From an uncultured Actinomyces sp. (lineage in GTDB: Bacteria; Actinomycetota; Actinomycetes; Actinomycetales; Actinomycetaceae): a stretch of 40,255 nt of DNA. The notes below the pieces were generated by a model. It ran no database searches. It was not told the origin of the DNA and saw nothing but the letters and a program-made list of their open reading frames with translations. Below are positions 1 to 8,657 of this stretch, in pieces; the stretch's first letter is position 1, and every line of letters begins with the position of its first letter. Position numbers and translations under genes: made by a program. Where the stretch lies: assembly GCA_938040725.1 (NCBI GenBank), contig CALHZX010000109.1:1-40255 (forward strand). Reading direction: 5' to 3'.

Positions 1-929
1 CCGTCCTCATGGCCACCTACAACGGGATGGCCGAGGGCGGGGCGTGGCTCGACGAACAGGTGGACTCCGTGCTCGCTCAGGCGGGCGTGGAGGTCTGCCT
101 CGTCGTGTCCGACGACGCGTCGAGTGATGGCACGCGTGCGCACCTTCAGGAGCGTGCGGACGCCGACCCTCGGATCACGGTCCTGCCCCAGCGTGACGGT
201 ACTCCTGGCGTGACGGGCAATTTCCTGCATCTTTTCACAACGCACACCCCTGACGGCTCCTACGTGGCCTTCACCGACCAGGACGATGTGTGGCACGAGG
301 ACAAGCTGAGTTCTCAGCTAGCCCTCATGGCTGATCGCGGGGCCGACGTCGTGTCGTCGAACGTCACCTCATTCCAATCGCTGCCCGGCGGGGTGGTGGG
401 GGAGCGTCGCCTCATCCGTAAATCGCAGCCCCAGCGCGCCTGGGACTTCCTCTTCGAGGCCGCGGGGCCCGGCTCGACCTACGTCTTCAGTCCGAAGGCA
501 CACGAGACCCTCGTGCGAGTGCTGAGCGGCCTCGATTACAGCGAGATCGGCGTGCATGACTGGTACGTCTATGCGCTGGCGCGGTCGATCGGCCTGACGT
601 GGGTGATTGGCGAGGAGCCGACCCTGGAGTATCGCCAGCACGGCGGAAACGTGCAGGGCGCGAACTCCGGTTCCGGCGCACGCGATGCCCGCATGGCCAA
701 GCTGCGCAATGGCTTCTACCGCAAACAGTTCATCCTGACGGCCCGCGCCGCCCAGAAGATAGGCAGTTTCGATGAGCGCCGCGCGCGACAGCTGCGCGCC
801 ATCCTGGGTGAGCTCGAGGGGCAGGGCGCGGCGTCAAGGCTGCGATTCGCCCTGCGCTGGCGGCAGATCCGCCGCGACCCCGTGGAGGGTCTCAAGCTCG
901 CCGCTGCCCGCGTTCTTGGTGTGTGGTGA
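1..929 (+). CDS. Family 2 glycosyltransferase, rhamnosyltransferase-like (5' end cut by window)
   Basis: This is the catalytic domain of a GT-A fold family 2 glycosyltransferase, which would move a sugar from a nucleotide-sugar donor to a cell-envelope glycan at the inner face of the membrane. The first visible residues read VLMATYNG, the first beta strand of the family. The reading frame stays open to the window edge, so the ATG at 9 is probably internal and a few N-terminal residues are missing. A DDASSDGT nucleotide-binding segment and an FTDQDDVWHEDKL segment carrying the metal-binding Asp residues follow. The latter wording is typical of rhamnosyltransferase-type GT2 proteins. A basic C-terminal tail follows and there is no membrane helix. 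It converges on the next gene with three bases between stops. Family is secure; donor and acceptor cannot be read from sequence. Confidence 0.88.
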   Translation, partial: VLMATYNGMAEGGAWLDEQVDSVLAQAGVEVCLVVSDDASSDGTRAHLQERADADPRITVLPQRDGTPGVTGNFLHLFTTHTPDGSYVAFTDQDDVWHEDKLSSQLALMADRGADVVSSNVTSFQSLPGGVVGERRLIRKSQPQRAWDFLFEAAGPGSTYVFSPKAHETLVRVLSGLDYSEIGVHDWYVYALARSIGLTWVIGEEPTLEYRQHGGNVQGANSGSGARDARMAKLRNGFYRKQFILTARAAQKIGSFDERRARQLRAILGELEGQGAASRLRFALRWRQIRRDPVEGLKLAAARVLGVW

Positions 930-932
930 TGA

Positions 933-1664
933 CTACCTCTGGTAGGTGACGAGCCCGCCGTCCGCGTCCTCCGTCGCGAGGATCTGCGCCAACTTGTCAG
1001 GGGACACCGCCCGCGGATCAATGATGACGACCGACCGTCCCTGCATCCACTGATCCAGCACCTGTCCTGCACCCGTTCGGGCGTCCCACAGCAGCGCGAC
1101 GCGGCGACCGCGCACCGGGGCCGACGGGTGAGAGCCCGCCAATGCCTCGTCCCGGGCCTGCATGAGCAGCGGGGGAGTGTCGACGATGAGGCCGTCCGGC
1201 TGCGTGGCGATTTCCGCGAGGCCGTCGAGCGCCCCGCCTAAGGGGCCGTCCCACGCGAAGGACAGGTACCGTGCGGGCTGGGCGAGTACGTGCGCCCCAG
1301 CCTCGATTGCGTCGGAGGCTTCGGAGCCGAGAATATTCGTGACGAAAAGGTCGCGGGGCAGTGGGCGTCGTGTATCGAGGAGCTCCCATCCCATCGCTCG
1401 TGCGGCGATCTGCCAGAGGGTGTCCTGCCAGGGTTGAAGAGTCGTGTAGATGCGAGTCGGTGTCGGTTCACCCGTACCGAACAGATCGGCGGCGAGTTCG
1501 TTTGTCAGGTAGTTCGCGATTTTCGATAGCCACCTGCTGACCACGGGTCCTCCCAGTTCGACCCGCTCCTGGCCGTATTGGGTGAGCGCTGGCCCTGACC
1601 ATTCGTTAATCGCTGTGATACAGTGAGTGAGCCTGATCATAGTTTCTGAGGACGTATTGTGCAT
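933..1664 (-). CDS. TIGR03089 family protein
   Basis: A 243-residue soluble protein that resembles the actinobacterial TIGR03089 family, whose biochemical role is not established. Visible hallmarks are an N-terminal RVELGGPVVSRWLSKIANYL-like segment and a central stretch ending in YLSFAWDGPLGG. The family resembles a fragment of AMP-binding (acyl-CoA synthetase-like) enzymes, but I see no intact adenylation motif. I chose the ATG at 1664 because a TATACT -10 element ends seven bases upstream and no Shine-Dalgarno is present, which suggests leaderless translation. A second in-frame ATG lies at 1640. It is divergent from the whiB operon. Confidence 0.75.
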   Translation of the reverse strand: MHNTSSETMIRLTHCITAINEWSGPALTQYGQERVELGGPVVSRWLSKIANYLTNELAADLFGTGEPTPTRIYTTLQPWQDTLWQIAARAMGWELLDTRRPLPRDLFVTNILGSEASDAIEAGAHVLAQPARYLSFAWDGPLGGALDGLAEIATQPDGLIVDTPPLLMQARDEALAGSHPSAPVRGRRVALLWDARTGAGQVLDQWMQGRSVVIIDPRAVSPDKLAQILATEDADGGLVTYQR

Positions 1665-1671
1665 GGTTTCA

Positions 1672-1699
1672 AGTATATCGAAGGTCTTATGTGTTCCAA
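1672..1699 (-). promoter_or_regulatory. Promoter of the TIGR03089 gene, probably leaderless
   Basis: On the minus strand a TTGGAA -35 (1699-1694) and a TATACT -10 (1677-1672) are separated by 16 bases. The -10 ends seven bases before the ATG at 1664, so transcription would begin at or next to the start codon. Confidence 0.5.
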
Positions 1700-1738
1700 G
1701 TACTTAGTAACTGTGAAGTCCTTGAAAACAGGCACCGT

Positions 1739-1767
1739 TTTTCCGTTGGGTCAAGCGCTACGGAAAA
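1739..1767. promoter_or_regulatory. Inverted repeat between divergent genes, possible operator
   Basis: TTTTCCGT (1739-1746) and ACGGAAAA (1760-1767) are perfect 8-base inverted arms 13 bases apart, in the intergenic region about 22 bases upstream of the whiB -35 element. It could be an operator for whiB or simply a stem-loop. No regulator can be assigned. Confidence 0.3.
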
Positions 1768-1789
1768 GGTCTCAATATCGCGAAACCGC

Positions 1790-1818
1790 TTGACTTCCTG
1801 CAATGACACGCGTGTAAT
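1790..1818 (+). promoter_or_regulatory. Promoter of the whiB2 operon
   Basis: TTGACT (1790-1795) and TGTAAT (1813-1818) are separated by exactly 17 bases, close to the housekeeping sigma consensus. Transcription would start near 1825, about 30 bases before whiB. The Shine-Dalgarno AAGGAG (1842-1847) sits eight bases before the ATG. Confidence 0.6.
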
Positions 1819-1855
1819 TCTCGTATTGATCGATTCGTCATAAGGAGCTCCCGCA

Positions 1856-2152
1856 ATGTGGAACATCTTCGGTGACGGACCCCTGGAGTGGTCCGAGGAC
1901 GCCGACGCGGCGCTGTACGCCCGCATTGACGGTCCTCTTGCGTGGCAGCAGCACGCGCTGTGTGCACAGACGGATCCGGAAGCTTTCTTCCCCGAGAAGG
2001 GTGGCTCCACCCGCGAGGCCAAGGCCGTTTGTCAGGCCTGCCAGGTGCGTGAGGACTGCCTGGAATACGCGCTGGCAAACGATGAGCGCTTTGGCATCTG
2101 GGGTGGCATGTCCGAGCGCGAGAGGCGGCGCCTGCGCCGTATGGCCGGTTGA
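1856..2152 (+). CDS. whiB2: WhiB-family iron-sulfur transcriptional regulator, WhiB2/WhmD type
   Basis: A 98-residue Wbl protein that binds a [4Fe-4S] cluster and acts with the principal sigma factor. WhiB2/WhmD proteins are linked to cell division and septation in Actinobacteria. The four cluster ligands are Cys36, Cys59, Cys62 and Cys68 (C-X22-C-X2-C-X5-C). The GIWGG turn and the basic ERRRLRR tail, which contacts DNA, follow. The stretch around TDPEAFFPEKGGSTREAK is characteristic of the WhiB2 subgroup. Its TGA stop overlaps the TTG start of the next glycosyltransferase gene, so the two are probably translationally coupled. The gene has its own promoter and a good ribosome binding site. 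Confidence 0.92.
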   Translation: MWNIFGDGPLEWSEDADAALYARIDGPLAWQQHALCAQTDPEAFFPEKGGSTREAKAVCQACQVREDCLEYALANDERFGIWGGMSERERRRLRRMAG

Positions 2153-5100
2153 GCCCGACACAGCGCTCCGTCGGCGCGATCCTCGTCACGAGGGGAGAGG
2201 CGCCGCTCACTCAGTCCGTCCTGCGGGCCATCGAGAATCAATCGATGGCCCCGCACTCGTTGACCATCATTGACGTCGCAGGTCGCCACGTCACCCCCTT
2301 CCCGTCCGAACGCGTTCCCGAGGGAGCGCAGCTTGTTCGCGTTGGCCGCGCCCGCAACCTGGGCGATGCAATCAAGCGTGCACGCGCACAGGGAGCCGCT
2401 TTCACCTCGGAACACTGGTGGTGGATCCTGCACGAGGACTCAGCCCCCGAACCCGAGTGTCTCGATGAGCTCGTTCAGGCGGCCACAGTCGGCAAGACCG
2501 TTGGCGCCGTCGGCGTCAAGCAGATGAGCTGGGACGGGAGCCGACTCCTCGAACTGGGTATTTTCGCCACGGCGAGCGCCCGACGACTCGAACGCGTCGG
2601 CGACGACGACATCGATCAGGGGCAGTACGACGGGACGAGCGACGTCCTCGGCGTCGGCACCGCCGGGCTCTTCATCAGCGCTGAAGCCTACGAGGCCGTC
2701 GGCGGATTCGACACCGCGCTCGGCCCCTTTGGCGACGGGCTGGACCTGGGGCGCAGGCTCCACCTCGCGGGGTACCGCGTCATCGTCGCGCCCAAGGCGC
2801 GTGTGCGCCACGCCCGCGTCTCCTTGTACTCGGGCCTCGACTCTGGGCCAGAGTCGGATCGCAGCGAACCGACGGGCGACGTGTCCGACGCGATTGTCGA
2901 CGGGAACGCCGCGACCGACGGATCCTTCCGCAAGCGCCGCTACGCCCAGATGTACAACTGGTGCAAGGCCGTGCCGACCCTCATCCTGCCTTTCCTGGCC
3001 CTGTGGCTCCTCGTGTGGGCTCCGGCGCGCGCGCTGGGACGTATCCTCACGGGACGGGCGTCCCTCGCTCTGCTCGAAATCGGTGCCCTCGTCTCATTGA
3101 TCGCAGCGACGCCGCGCCTGCTCGCCGGTCGCGTCCGCGCCGCTCAGTCCCGTTCCGTTCCCCGATCCGCCCTGCGTGGCCTCGAGACAGCACCCGCCTC
3201 GCTGCGCAAGGAACCGGCCGGCGTGGATGAGGACGAGAACGGCGAGCGCATCGATCCGCTTATCGTCGCTTCGATGCGGCGCTACCGACTCCGTTCTGCC
3301 TTTGTCGGCCTCGGCCTCGCGATGGTGACGTCTCTGATTGCTGGCGCGCAGTGGTGGGGAACCTCTGCAGGCCTCGTCGGAGGAGCATGGGTGTCGCTGC
3401 CCGCGACCTGGACCGAGCTGTGGAACGCCGCGTGGGCCGCGTGGGTGCCCGGTGGAGATGGCTATGCCGGTGGCGCGGACCCCCTGACGATTCTGCTTGC
3501 CCTCCTGAGCGCCCCCGTCGCGCCGATCGGCGTCACCCCCGGGGCATTCGCGACGTTCCTGCTCGTGGCGTCGAGCCCGATCGCGGCAGTCATCGCATGG
3601 ATTCCGAGCCGCGCACTCGCCACGTCGCTGCGCGTGCGCTTCCTGGCGTCGCTGGCGTGGGCATTCGCCCCCGCGCTCCTCCTGAGCGCGACCCACGGTG
3701 TCCTCGCGGGCATTCTCGCCCACATCGCCTTGCCCGTCTTCGCGGCGTTCTGCCTTGGGACGCCCCGGCCTCTCTACGTGGCCGGTGCATCCGGCGTTGA
3801 CGCCGCACCCCTGCAGCCCCGCGGAGTGAACGCGGGATGCGCGGCGCTTGCGCTCGTTGTCCTGTCGTGCTGCGCCCCGTGGCTGCTGCCTGTGGGCGTG
3901 CTCGCGCTCGCGTGGCGGTCCCGGCGCCGCCTCCTCGTGGCGCTGCCCGCTCTGACGCTTCTCGTGCCCACCTACGTCTCCATCCTCGCGCGCCCCGCCG
4001 CGTGGCCTGCCCTTGCCTCGACGAGCGGGGGAGCGCACGCATACACCCGCGCGCCCTCGTGGATGGCGGCCCTCGGTATGCCCGCGGCCCCGTCGAGCAT
4101 GTTCGAGGCCGTGGCGCTCGGAATCATCGGCGGCGGCGTCCTGCTCTTCGGGACAATTGCCCTCCTGCGCGCGCGTTCGCGCGCCGTCAGTATTGCATAC
4201 GGGTGGGCTCTCATCGCCTCCGCTCTCGCGTGGGGAGCCTCGCACGTCGGCGTTGCTATGTCCGGTGCGTCCGTGGCCGCTGCGTGGGCCTCGCCCGCCC
4301 TGTCCCTCGCCTTCATGATCCTGGTCGTACTGTCCTGCTCGGGTCACGTCGGTCTTGCCGATACCGCCGCTGACGCCACCGCATGGGACGCATCCCGGCC
4401 CTTCGCGCTGCGAGCCCTGGGCGGCCTCATTGCCGTCGCGCTTGTCGGATGCGCGTCCGCCGCGAGCGTGTCCGCCGTCGCTGGTCGATCCAACCCTGAC
4501 GACATTCCGACCTTCACGATGTCCCAGCGTGAAACTGTCTCGGCGCTCTCCTCGCCCATCGTCTCCGCCGTCGCCTCGCAGGCTCAGCGTTCGCCGCGCG
4601 CCGGACGCATTCTCGTCCTTGATGGCGACCCGACGAACGACACAGTCAACGCCACGCTCTGGCGAGGAAACGGAGCGTCACTCACGGCCTCGAACCCCGC
4701 CGTTCGCGCGCTCGTACTCGCCGAGGCGCGCTCCGGTGCCGCCACCGGTAGCGTGAGCGACCCGGCCACTGCCTCACTCGCACAGGCGGCCTATACCCTG
4801 GTCGTTTATCCGGACGACGCGACCGTGCAGACGCTGGCCGCGCACGACATCGACACAATCCTCGTTCCCCTCGGCGCGAGCGGCTCCGCCGCCCTGACCT
4901 CCGGCCTCGACCGCGCCGAAGGACTCGAGAAGGTCGGCGACACGACGTCCGGCACCGTCTGGCGCGTGCGTCCAGGCGGGCTGACACCGGCACGCGTTCG
5001 CGTCGATTCTGCTAGCGGGGTGACGACTCCGGTTGGCTCCTCGCAGCTGCGTGTCGACGGCGACGTGGACGCCGCAGGCACCCTCGTCCTAGCCGAGCGC

Positions 5101-5310
5101 GCCGACTCCGGATGGCATGCGTGGGTTGATGGGGTGGCGCTGACCCCCGTTGCTGCCTCCGACGGATGGTCGCAGGCATTCGACATGCCCACCGCTGGGC
5201 ACCTGACGCTCACGTACAGCGCGTGGTGGATCATTCCGTGGCGCATCGCTGCGGGCGCGTGCTTGGTCGTTGCCCTCGCCAGCGCCCTATCCGCGTGGAG
5301 GAAGAGATGA
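2149..5310 (+). CDS. Large membrane glycosyltransferase, GT2 domain plus multi-pass region
   Basis: A 1053-residue protein with three parts. Residues about 8-225 are a GT2 domain, with the HEDSAPEP segment in place of the DxD-type acidic site and a GGFDTALGPFGDGLDLGRR acceptor-side segment. Residues about 270-790 hold many hydrophobic helices. Residues about 790-1025 are a polar domain, probably outside the membrane, before a last helix and a WRKR end. The family occurs next to whiB2 and DUF5719 in many actinobacteria and is presumed to build an envelope polysaccharide; the sugar is unknown. Translation starts at a TTG that shares bases with the whiB2 stop (TTGA). The end overlaps the next gene by ATGA. 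The coupled arrangement supports the unusual start codon. Confidence 0.85.
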   Translation: MSPTQRSVGAILVTRGEAPLTQSVLRAIENQSMAPHSLTIIDVAGRHVTPFPSERVPEGAQLVRVGRARNLGDAIKRARAQGAAFTSEHWWWILHEDSAPEPECLDELVQAATVGKTVGAVGVKQMSWDGSRLLELGIFATASARRLERVGDDDIDQGQYDGTSDVLGVGTAGLFISAEAYEAVGGFDTALGPFGDGLDLGRRLHLAGYRVIVAPKARVRHARVSLYSGLDSGPESDRSEPTGDVSDAIVDGNAATDGSFRKRRYAQMYNWCKAVPTLILPFLALWLLVWAPARALGRILTGRASLALLEIGALVSLIAATPRLLAGRVRAAQSRSVPRSALRGLETAPASLRKEPAGVDEDENGERIDPLIVASMRRYRLRSAFVGLGLAMVTSLIAGAQWWGTSAGLVGGAWVSLPATWTELWNAAWAAWVPGGDGYAGGADPLTILLALLSAPVAPIGVTPGAFATFLLVASSPIAAVIAWIPSRALATSLRVRFLASLAWAFAPALLLSATHGVLAGILAHIALPVFAAFCLGTPRPLYVAGASGVDAAPLQPRGVNAGCAALALVVLSCCAPWLLPVGVLALAWRSRRRLLVALPALTLLVPTYVSILARPAAWPALASTSGGAHAYTRAPSWMAALGMPAAPSSMFEAVALGIIGGGVLLFGTIALLRARSRAVSIAYGWALIASALAWGASHVGVAMSGASVAAAWASPALSLAFMILVVLSCSGHVGLADTAADATAWDASRPFALRALGGLIAVALVGCASAASVSAVAGRSNPDDIPTFTMSQRETVSALSSPIVSAVASQAQRSPRAGRILVLDGDPTNDTVNATLWRGNGASLTASNPAVRALVLAEARSGAATGSVSDPATASLAQAAYTLVVYPDDATVQTLAAHDIDTILVPLGASGSAALTSGLDRAEGLEKVGDTTSGTVWRVRPGGLTPARVRVDSASGVTTPVGSSQLRVDGDVDAAGTLVLAERADSGWHAWVDGVALTPVAASDGWSQAFDMPTAGHLTLTYSAWWIIPWRIAAGACLVVALASALSAWRKR

Positions 5311-6857
5311 CAAAGCCCCGCATCAGTTCCCTGACGACCCTCGTGGGCGCGGGGATCGCCGTGGCGGCCATGGCCTCTGCTTCCGTGTGGGTCGGTGCCT
5401 CCCCGAGCAGAGTCGACGGGACGGCGCAGAGCGCCCACCCGTCACAGGTACGCCTCGCGTGTCCCTCGGGCATCGTCGATCCTTTCGAAACCACCAGCGT
5501 TGCGGCCGGTTCCACCTGGTCCTCGCTCGCATCGGCCCCCACGAGCCCGGCGCCCGCATCCATCACGGGCAACGGGGGAGTCATCCCCACGGCCCTCACT
5601 CTTGTCGGCCAGGGGGGAGGCGAACTCGCGGGCCTGAGCGCCGTCGGATGCGCGGCGCCACGCACCTCGCAGTGGATCGCGACCGGTGCCACCACCTCCG
5701 GCGCCGACATGGTTCTCATCCTCTCCAACCCCGGTCCCACGGCCTCGGTCGTCAGTATTGACGGATACGGGGCTTCCGGCCCCCTCAATGCCGCACCGCG
5801 CCAGGTCACCGTTCCTGCGTCCTCCTCGGTGTCGGTGCTCCTCGCGGGATGGTTCCCGGATGAGAACTCTCTCGCTGTCCGCATCCGTGCAGACGGGGGC
5901 GGCGTCGCCGCCTGGGTGCAGGCCTCCCTGATGAACGGTGAGATTCCACAGGGGACCACGCTCGCCTCCGCAGTCGTGCCCGCGACCTCGCAGACGATCC
6001 TGGGAGTGGATCCCAAGGGCACGTCGCTGCTGCGCCTCGTGTCACCCTCGGGTGATGCCCGCGTGAGCGTCTCCGTCGCCGATTCGACGGGCGTACACCC
6101 CCTCTCCGGCGGTCAAGCGACCGTCGCCGAGGGGACCACCCTTGAGATGCCTCTCGATGGCGCGTCCAGCGATGCTACTCCGATCGCGCTCGTCGTCACC
6201 TCGGATCGCGAGGTCGTGGCACAGACGACGACGATCACCGTTGGCGCCCCCTGGGCTGAGCGTCTCAGCGCCTGGATCATGCGTTCCAACGCGAGCCCCG
6301 CGACGACGTTCACCGAGGCCTCGGTTCCCGGTGCCAGCCAGGTGACGACGATGACCACCTCCGTGCTCTCGTCGACTCCCATTCGCGCCACATCGATTGC
6401 CACCGACTCCGGCGTGAACGCCTCGTTGGCGAGCCTCCTCCTGTACGCGCCCGCCGATGCTGCTGGCGCTGCAACCGCGACCCAGGGGGATACCGCGCAG
6501 TCTGCTCAGCCCGGTCCGAGCGCCACCCCTGACATCTGGGCATCGCCCTCTCCCGTCACGTCGCAGTCCGGAGCCTCCCAATCGGGTGAATCACGAGATG
6601 CACAGTCGAGCGGTACCTCCGCCTCGACCCCGGGAGCTGTCCCGGTGCGCGTGGGAAACCGAACGATCTACGTCGCTCCGGGAGTCCCCACCCTCGTCAG
6701 TCTTCCGGACAGTGCGAGCACCATCAGCGCGGATACCCCGATCCAGGCAGCCCTGGTCATCACCGCCGACACCGCAGTGGGGCGCATGAGCACCACGTGG
6801 AACGTGGGTACGGAGGGCATTAGCGCTGTCACCGGCGCCATCCGCACCGCCAACTAA
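5307..6857 (+). CDS. DUF5719 family exported protein
   Basis: A 516-residue protein beginning MTKPRISSLTTLVGAGIAVA, an N-terminal signal or anchor helix, followed by a Ser/Thr/Ala-rich extracellular body made of repeated beta-rich segments. It matches the DUF5719 family found directly behind the large whiB2-linked glycosyltransferase in actinobacteria. Its function is unknown; the location suggests a partner in exporting or displaying the glycan. I chose the ATG at 5307 because it overlaps the previous stop as ATGA; longer upstream readings lack a signal peptide. A Ser/Gln-rich low-complexity linker lies near residues 400-445. The stop abuts the stop of the opposite-strand gene with no base between them. 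Confidence 0.8.
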   Translation: MTKPRISSLTTLVGAGIAVAAMASASVWVGASPSRVDGTAQSAHPSQVRLACPSGIVDPFETTSVAAGSTWSSLASAPTSPAPASITGNGGVIPTALTLVGQGGGELAGLSAVGCAAPRTSQWIATGATTSGADMVLILSNPGPTASVVSIDGYGASGPLNAAPRQVTVPASSSVSVLLAGWFPDENSLAVRIRADGGGVAAWVQASLMNGEIPQGTTLASAVVPATSQTILGVDPKGTSLLRLVSPSGDARVSVSVADSTGVHPLSGGQATVAEGTTLEMPLDGASSDATPIALVVTSDREVVAQTTTITVGAPWAERLSAWIMRSNASPATTFTEASVPGASQVTTMTTSVLSSTPIRATSIATDSGVNASLASLLLYAPADAAGAATATQGDTAQSAQPGPSATPDIWASPSPVTSQSGASQSGESRDAQSSGTSASTPGAVPVRVGNRTIYVAPGVPTLVSLPDSASTISADTPIQAALVITADTAVGRMSTTWNVGTEGISAVTGAIRTAN

Positions 6858-7319
6858 TCAGCGCATCGCGTCGTCGATCTCGTCCGGCGGCAGCGCCAGA
6901 ATGTGACTGATCCTCTCGATGAGGACCCTGCGCGTCATGACGGCAACCTCCTCGGGCGGGCAGCGCAGCGTGATCGGCAGGCGGTAGACCACGATCCGGT
7001 CGCGCAGACCGCGACGACGATCGGCCGGGAAAATGCGCGCGACAACGACGCTGTGAGACTCCCAGGGGGCCGGATCTGACGGCGGAACATCCTCCACGGC
7101 GAATTCGATCGTGGACACCTGAGGCCAGCGACGAATGAGCTCAGTGACGAGTTCGCTGACCATCAGATCGAAGTCCTCGCGCCGCGTCCTCCACGCCGGT
7201 GTTCCCGGGAAAAAGAGGGGACCGCGAGGACCGCGACCGTGGCGGTTGCGGCTCGAGATGTGGCGGCGCGTGGAAAACACCCCCTCAGGGTAGGCGCATG
7301 GCGCGCGGGAGTGGGCCAT
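6858..7319 (-). CDS. Rv3259-type metallopeptidase-like protein lacking HExxH
   Basis: A 153-residue protein of the actinobacterial Rv3259 type that sits beside DUF3499 in many genomes. These proteins are usually annotated as a 'metallopeptidase family protein' (the PF06262 zincin-like group). The N-terminal part has the typical RNRHGRGPRGPLFFPGTPAWR segment; the C-terminal part has IVVYRLPI and a final ALPPDEIDDAMR. Where true zincin relatives have an HExxH helix, this protein reads IERIS, so zinc ligands are absent and protease activity is unlikely. The start at 7319 was chosen to avoid overlap with the divergent DUF3499 gene and because homology begins just after it. Function unknown. Confidence 0.72.
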   Translation of the reverse strand: MAHSRAPCAYPEGVFSTRRHISSRNRHGRGPRGPLFFPGTPAWRTRREDFDLMVSELVTELIRRWPQVSTIEFAVEDVPPSDPAPWESHSVVVARIFPADRRRGLRDRIVVYRLPITLRCPPEEVAVMTRRVLIERISHILALPPDEIDDAMR

Positions 7320-7349
7320 CGGCGCGCAGAGTGTCGTACTCTTAGGGAC

Positions 7350-7802
7350 GTGATTGCCCAACGCCACTGCTCGAAACCCGGCTGCTCGACCGCCGCCGTC
7401 GCCACCCTCACCTACGATTACCGAGATTCGACCGTCGTCGTCGGCCCCCTTGCCACCGTCGCGGATCCCAACTCGTATGACCTGTGCGAGGAACACGCGC
7501 AGAATCTCACCGCGCCGTTGGGTTGGCAGGTTGTGCGTCTGGCGACCAATTTCGAACCGGCTCCGCCTTCCGGAGATGACCTCGCCGCGCTCGTTGACGC
7601 TGTGCGTCGCGTCGCTCAGGAGGCGCAGGCTGAGCCGACTCCCGCTCCCGGCGCTCGCAGGCCTCAAACCGGTCCGTTTGGCCCCGCGCGCTCCGTGGGT
7701 AGCCCCGACACGTCGAGCCCGCTTGACCCCTCGAGCCCGTACGCGCGCAGGCGCGCACAGTTCACGGTGGTTGACGGCTCTGAGGCGGATCCCGAGGACT
7801 AA
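7350..7802 (+). CDS. DUF3499 family protein
   Basis: A 150-residue protein with the N-terminal signature of DUF3499: CSKPGC followed by AVATLTYDYRDSTVVVGPLA and YDLCEEHA. The two N-terminal cysteines plus CEEH could form a small zinc-binding knuckle, an inference from spacing only. The C-terminal third is Pro/Ser-rich and probably disordered. GTG at 7350 is chosen because family members begin a few residues before the first Cys; longer in-frame readings would run into the divergent neighbour. It ends three bases before the stop of the convergent RDD gene. The role of the family is unknown. Confidence 0.8.
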   Translation: MIAQRHCSKPGCSTAAVATLTYDYRDSTVVVGPLATVADPNSYDLCEEHAQNLTAPLGWQVVRLATNFEPAPPSGDDLAALVDAVRRVAQEAQAEPTPAPGARRPQTGPFGPARSVGSPDTSSPLDPSSPYARRRAQFTVVDGSEADPED

Positions 7803-7805
7803 CCC

Positions 7806-8639
7806 CTACAGGCCGAAGCGAGGCTGCGTCGCCTCGTGGAATCGTGCCTTGCCGCGCGCACGACGCTCACACTCGCGCTCCCACTCGCGATCACGGCGGG
7901 CCACGAGAATGGCCGCAATCACGATCTCCGGGTGCAGTCCCGGCGGCAGAGGCGTCTGAACACGCTTCACGAGACGCTCAGCGAGGGAAGACGCGACCTG
8001 CGCGCGCAGCTTCGTATCGATGGAGCGGTTTGCTCCCAGGAACGCGCGAGCCTCGGCCGCGAGAGCATCGTCGAGAGGCAGGATCGTCGCCGAGGCCGCC
8101 CACTCCTCGAGCCCGGGAGGCATCACCAGGGGAGGGTAGAAGACCGATTCTCCTTGGGAGCACACCATCGTCCCCGCCGCGATATCCCCCAGACGCTTGC
8201 CCTTCTTGTTGACGAGTTCGGTGAAAAACGCCAGGCCGCCCAACGTCAGCCAGTTTTCCAGGATTCCCACGCCGACGCGCACGGCGCTGTGGCGAGCGGT
8301 GATCGCGCCGCCGTCGTCGCGTACGACCCGCAGGTTGAGCGCCCACTTGCCGAGCGAACGGCCTTTCGTGGTCACTTCGACCACGAAGGGGATGAAATAC
8401 ATGACCGAGGCGATCAAGCCGATCATGAATACGCGCATGAGAGAGGCAGAGTCATTCGACCAGGTGCGCGCGGCGCTGATAGCAACGAGGAGCGCCACCC
8501 CCAGGTACGTCGTGCCGTCGATGACTGCTGAGGCGAAGCGTTCGGGGGGCGAGGCAGGAGTGACGTCGAGAGAGACGGCTTCACCCGTGCGGACATAGTC
8601 GTCTTGAATGACGCGTGATTGACTGCGTTGCGCGCTCAT
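7806..8639 (-). CDS. RDD family membrane protein
   Basis: A 277-residue integral membrane protein. An RDD domain covers about residues 30-165. It opens with the PPERFASAVIDG segment, in which the family Arg and Asp lie in the first helix, and contains GRSLGKWALNLRVV and the conserved KRLGDIAAGTMVC near the third helix. The C-terminal ~100 residues are soluble and charged. RDD proteins are of uncertain function, with transport or stress roles suggested for some. The ATG at 8639 is preferred over the in-frame GTG at 8648. Start codons of this gene and the divergent SpoIIM gene are only 18 bases apart. RDD/SpoIIM/DUF58/MoxR genes cluster together in many actinobacteria. Confidence 0.85.
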   Translation of the reverse strand: MSAQRSQSRVIQDDYVRTGEAVSLDVTPASPPERFASAVIDGTTYLGVALLVAISAARTWSNDSASLMRVFMIGLIASVMYFIPFVVEVTTKGRSLGKWALNLRVVRDDGGAITARHSAVRVGVGILENWLTLGGLAFFTELVNKKGKRLGDIAAGTMVCSQGESVFYPPLVMPPGLEEWAASATILPLDDALAAEARAFLGANRSIDTKLRAQVASSLAERLVKRVQTPLPPGLHPEIVIAAILVARRDREWERECERRARGKARFHEATQPRFGL

Positions 8640-8646
8640 GTATGAC
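8619..8646 (+). promoter_or_regulatory. Promoter of the SpoIIM gene, inside the start of the RDD gene
   Basis: TTGACT (8619-8624) and TATGAC (8641-8646) are 16 bases apart. The -10 ends 11 bases before the ATG at 8658, so the mRNA would be leaderless or nearly so. Most of the element lies within the first codons of the opposite-strand RDD gene. Confidence 0.45.
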
Positions 8647-8657
8647 ACGCTAGTCCA

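Noticed and set aside
3094..4347. 417-codon antisense frame within the large glycosyltransferase
   Set aside because: Arg/Gly/Glu-biased shadow with no recognisable domain.
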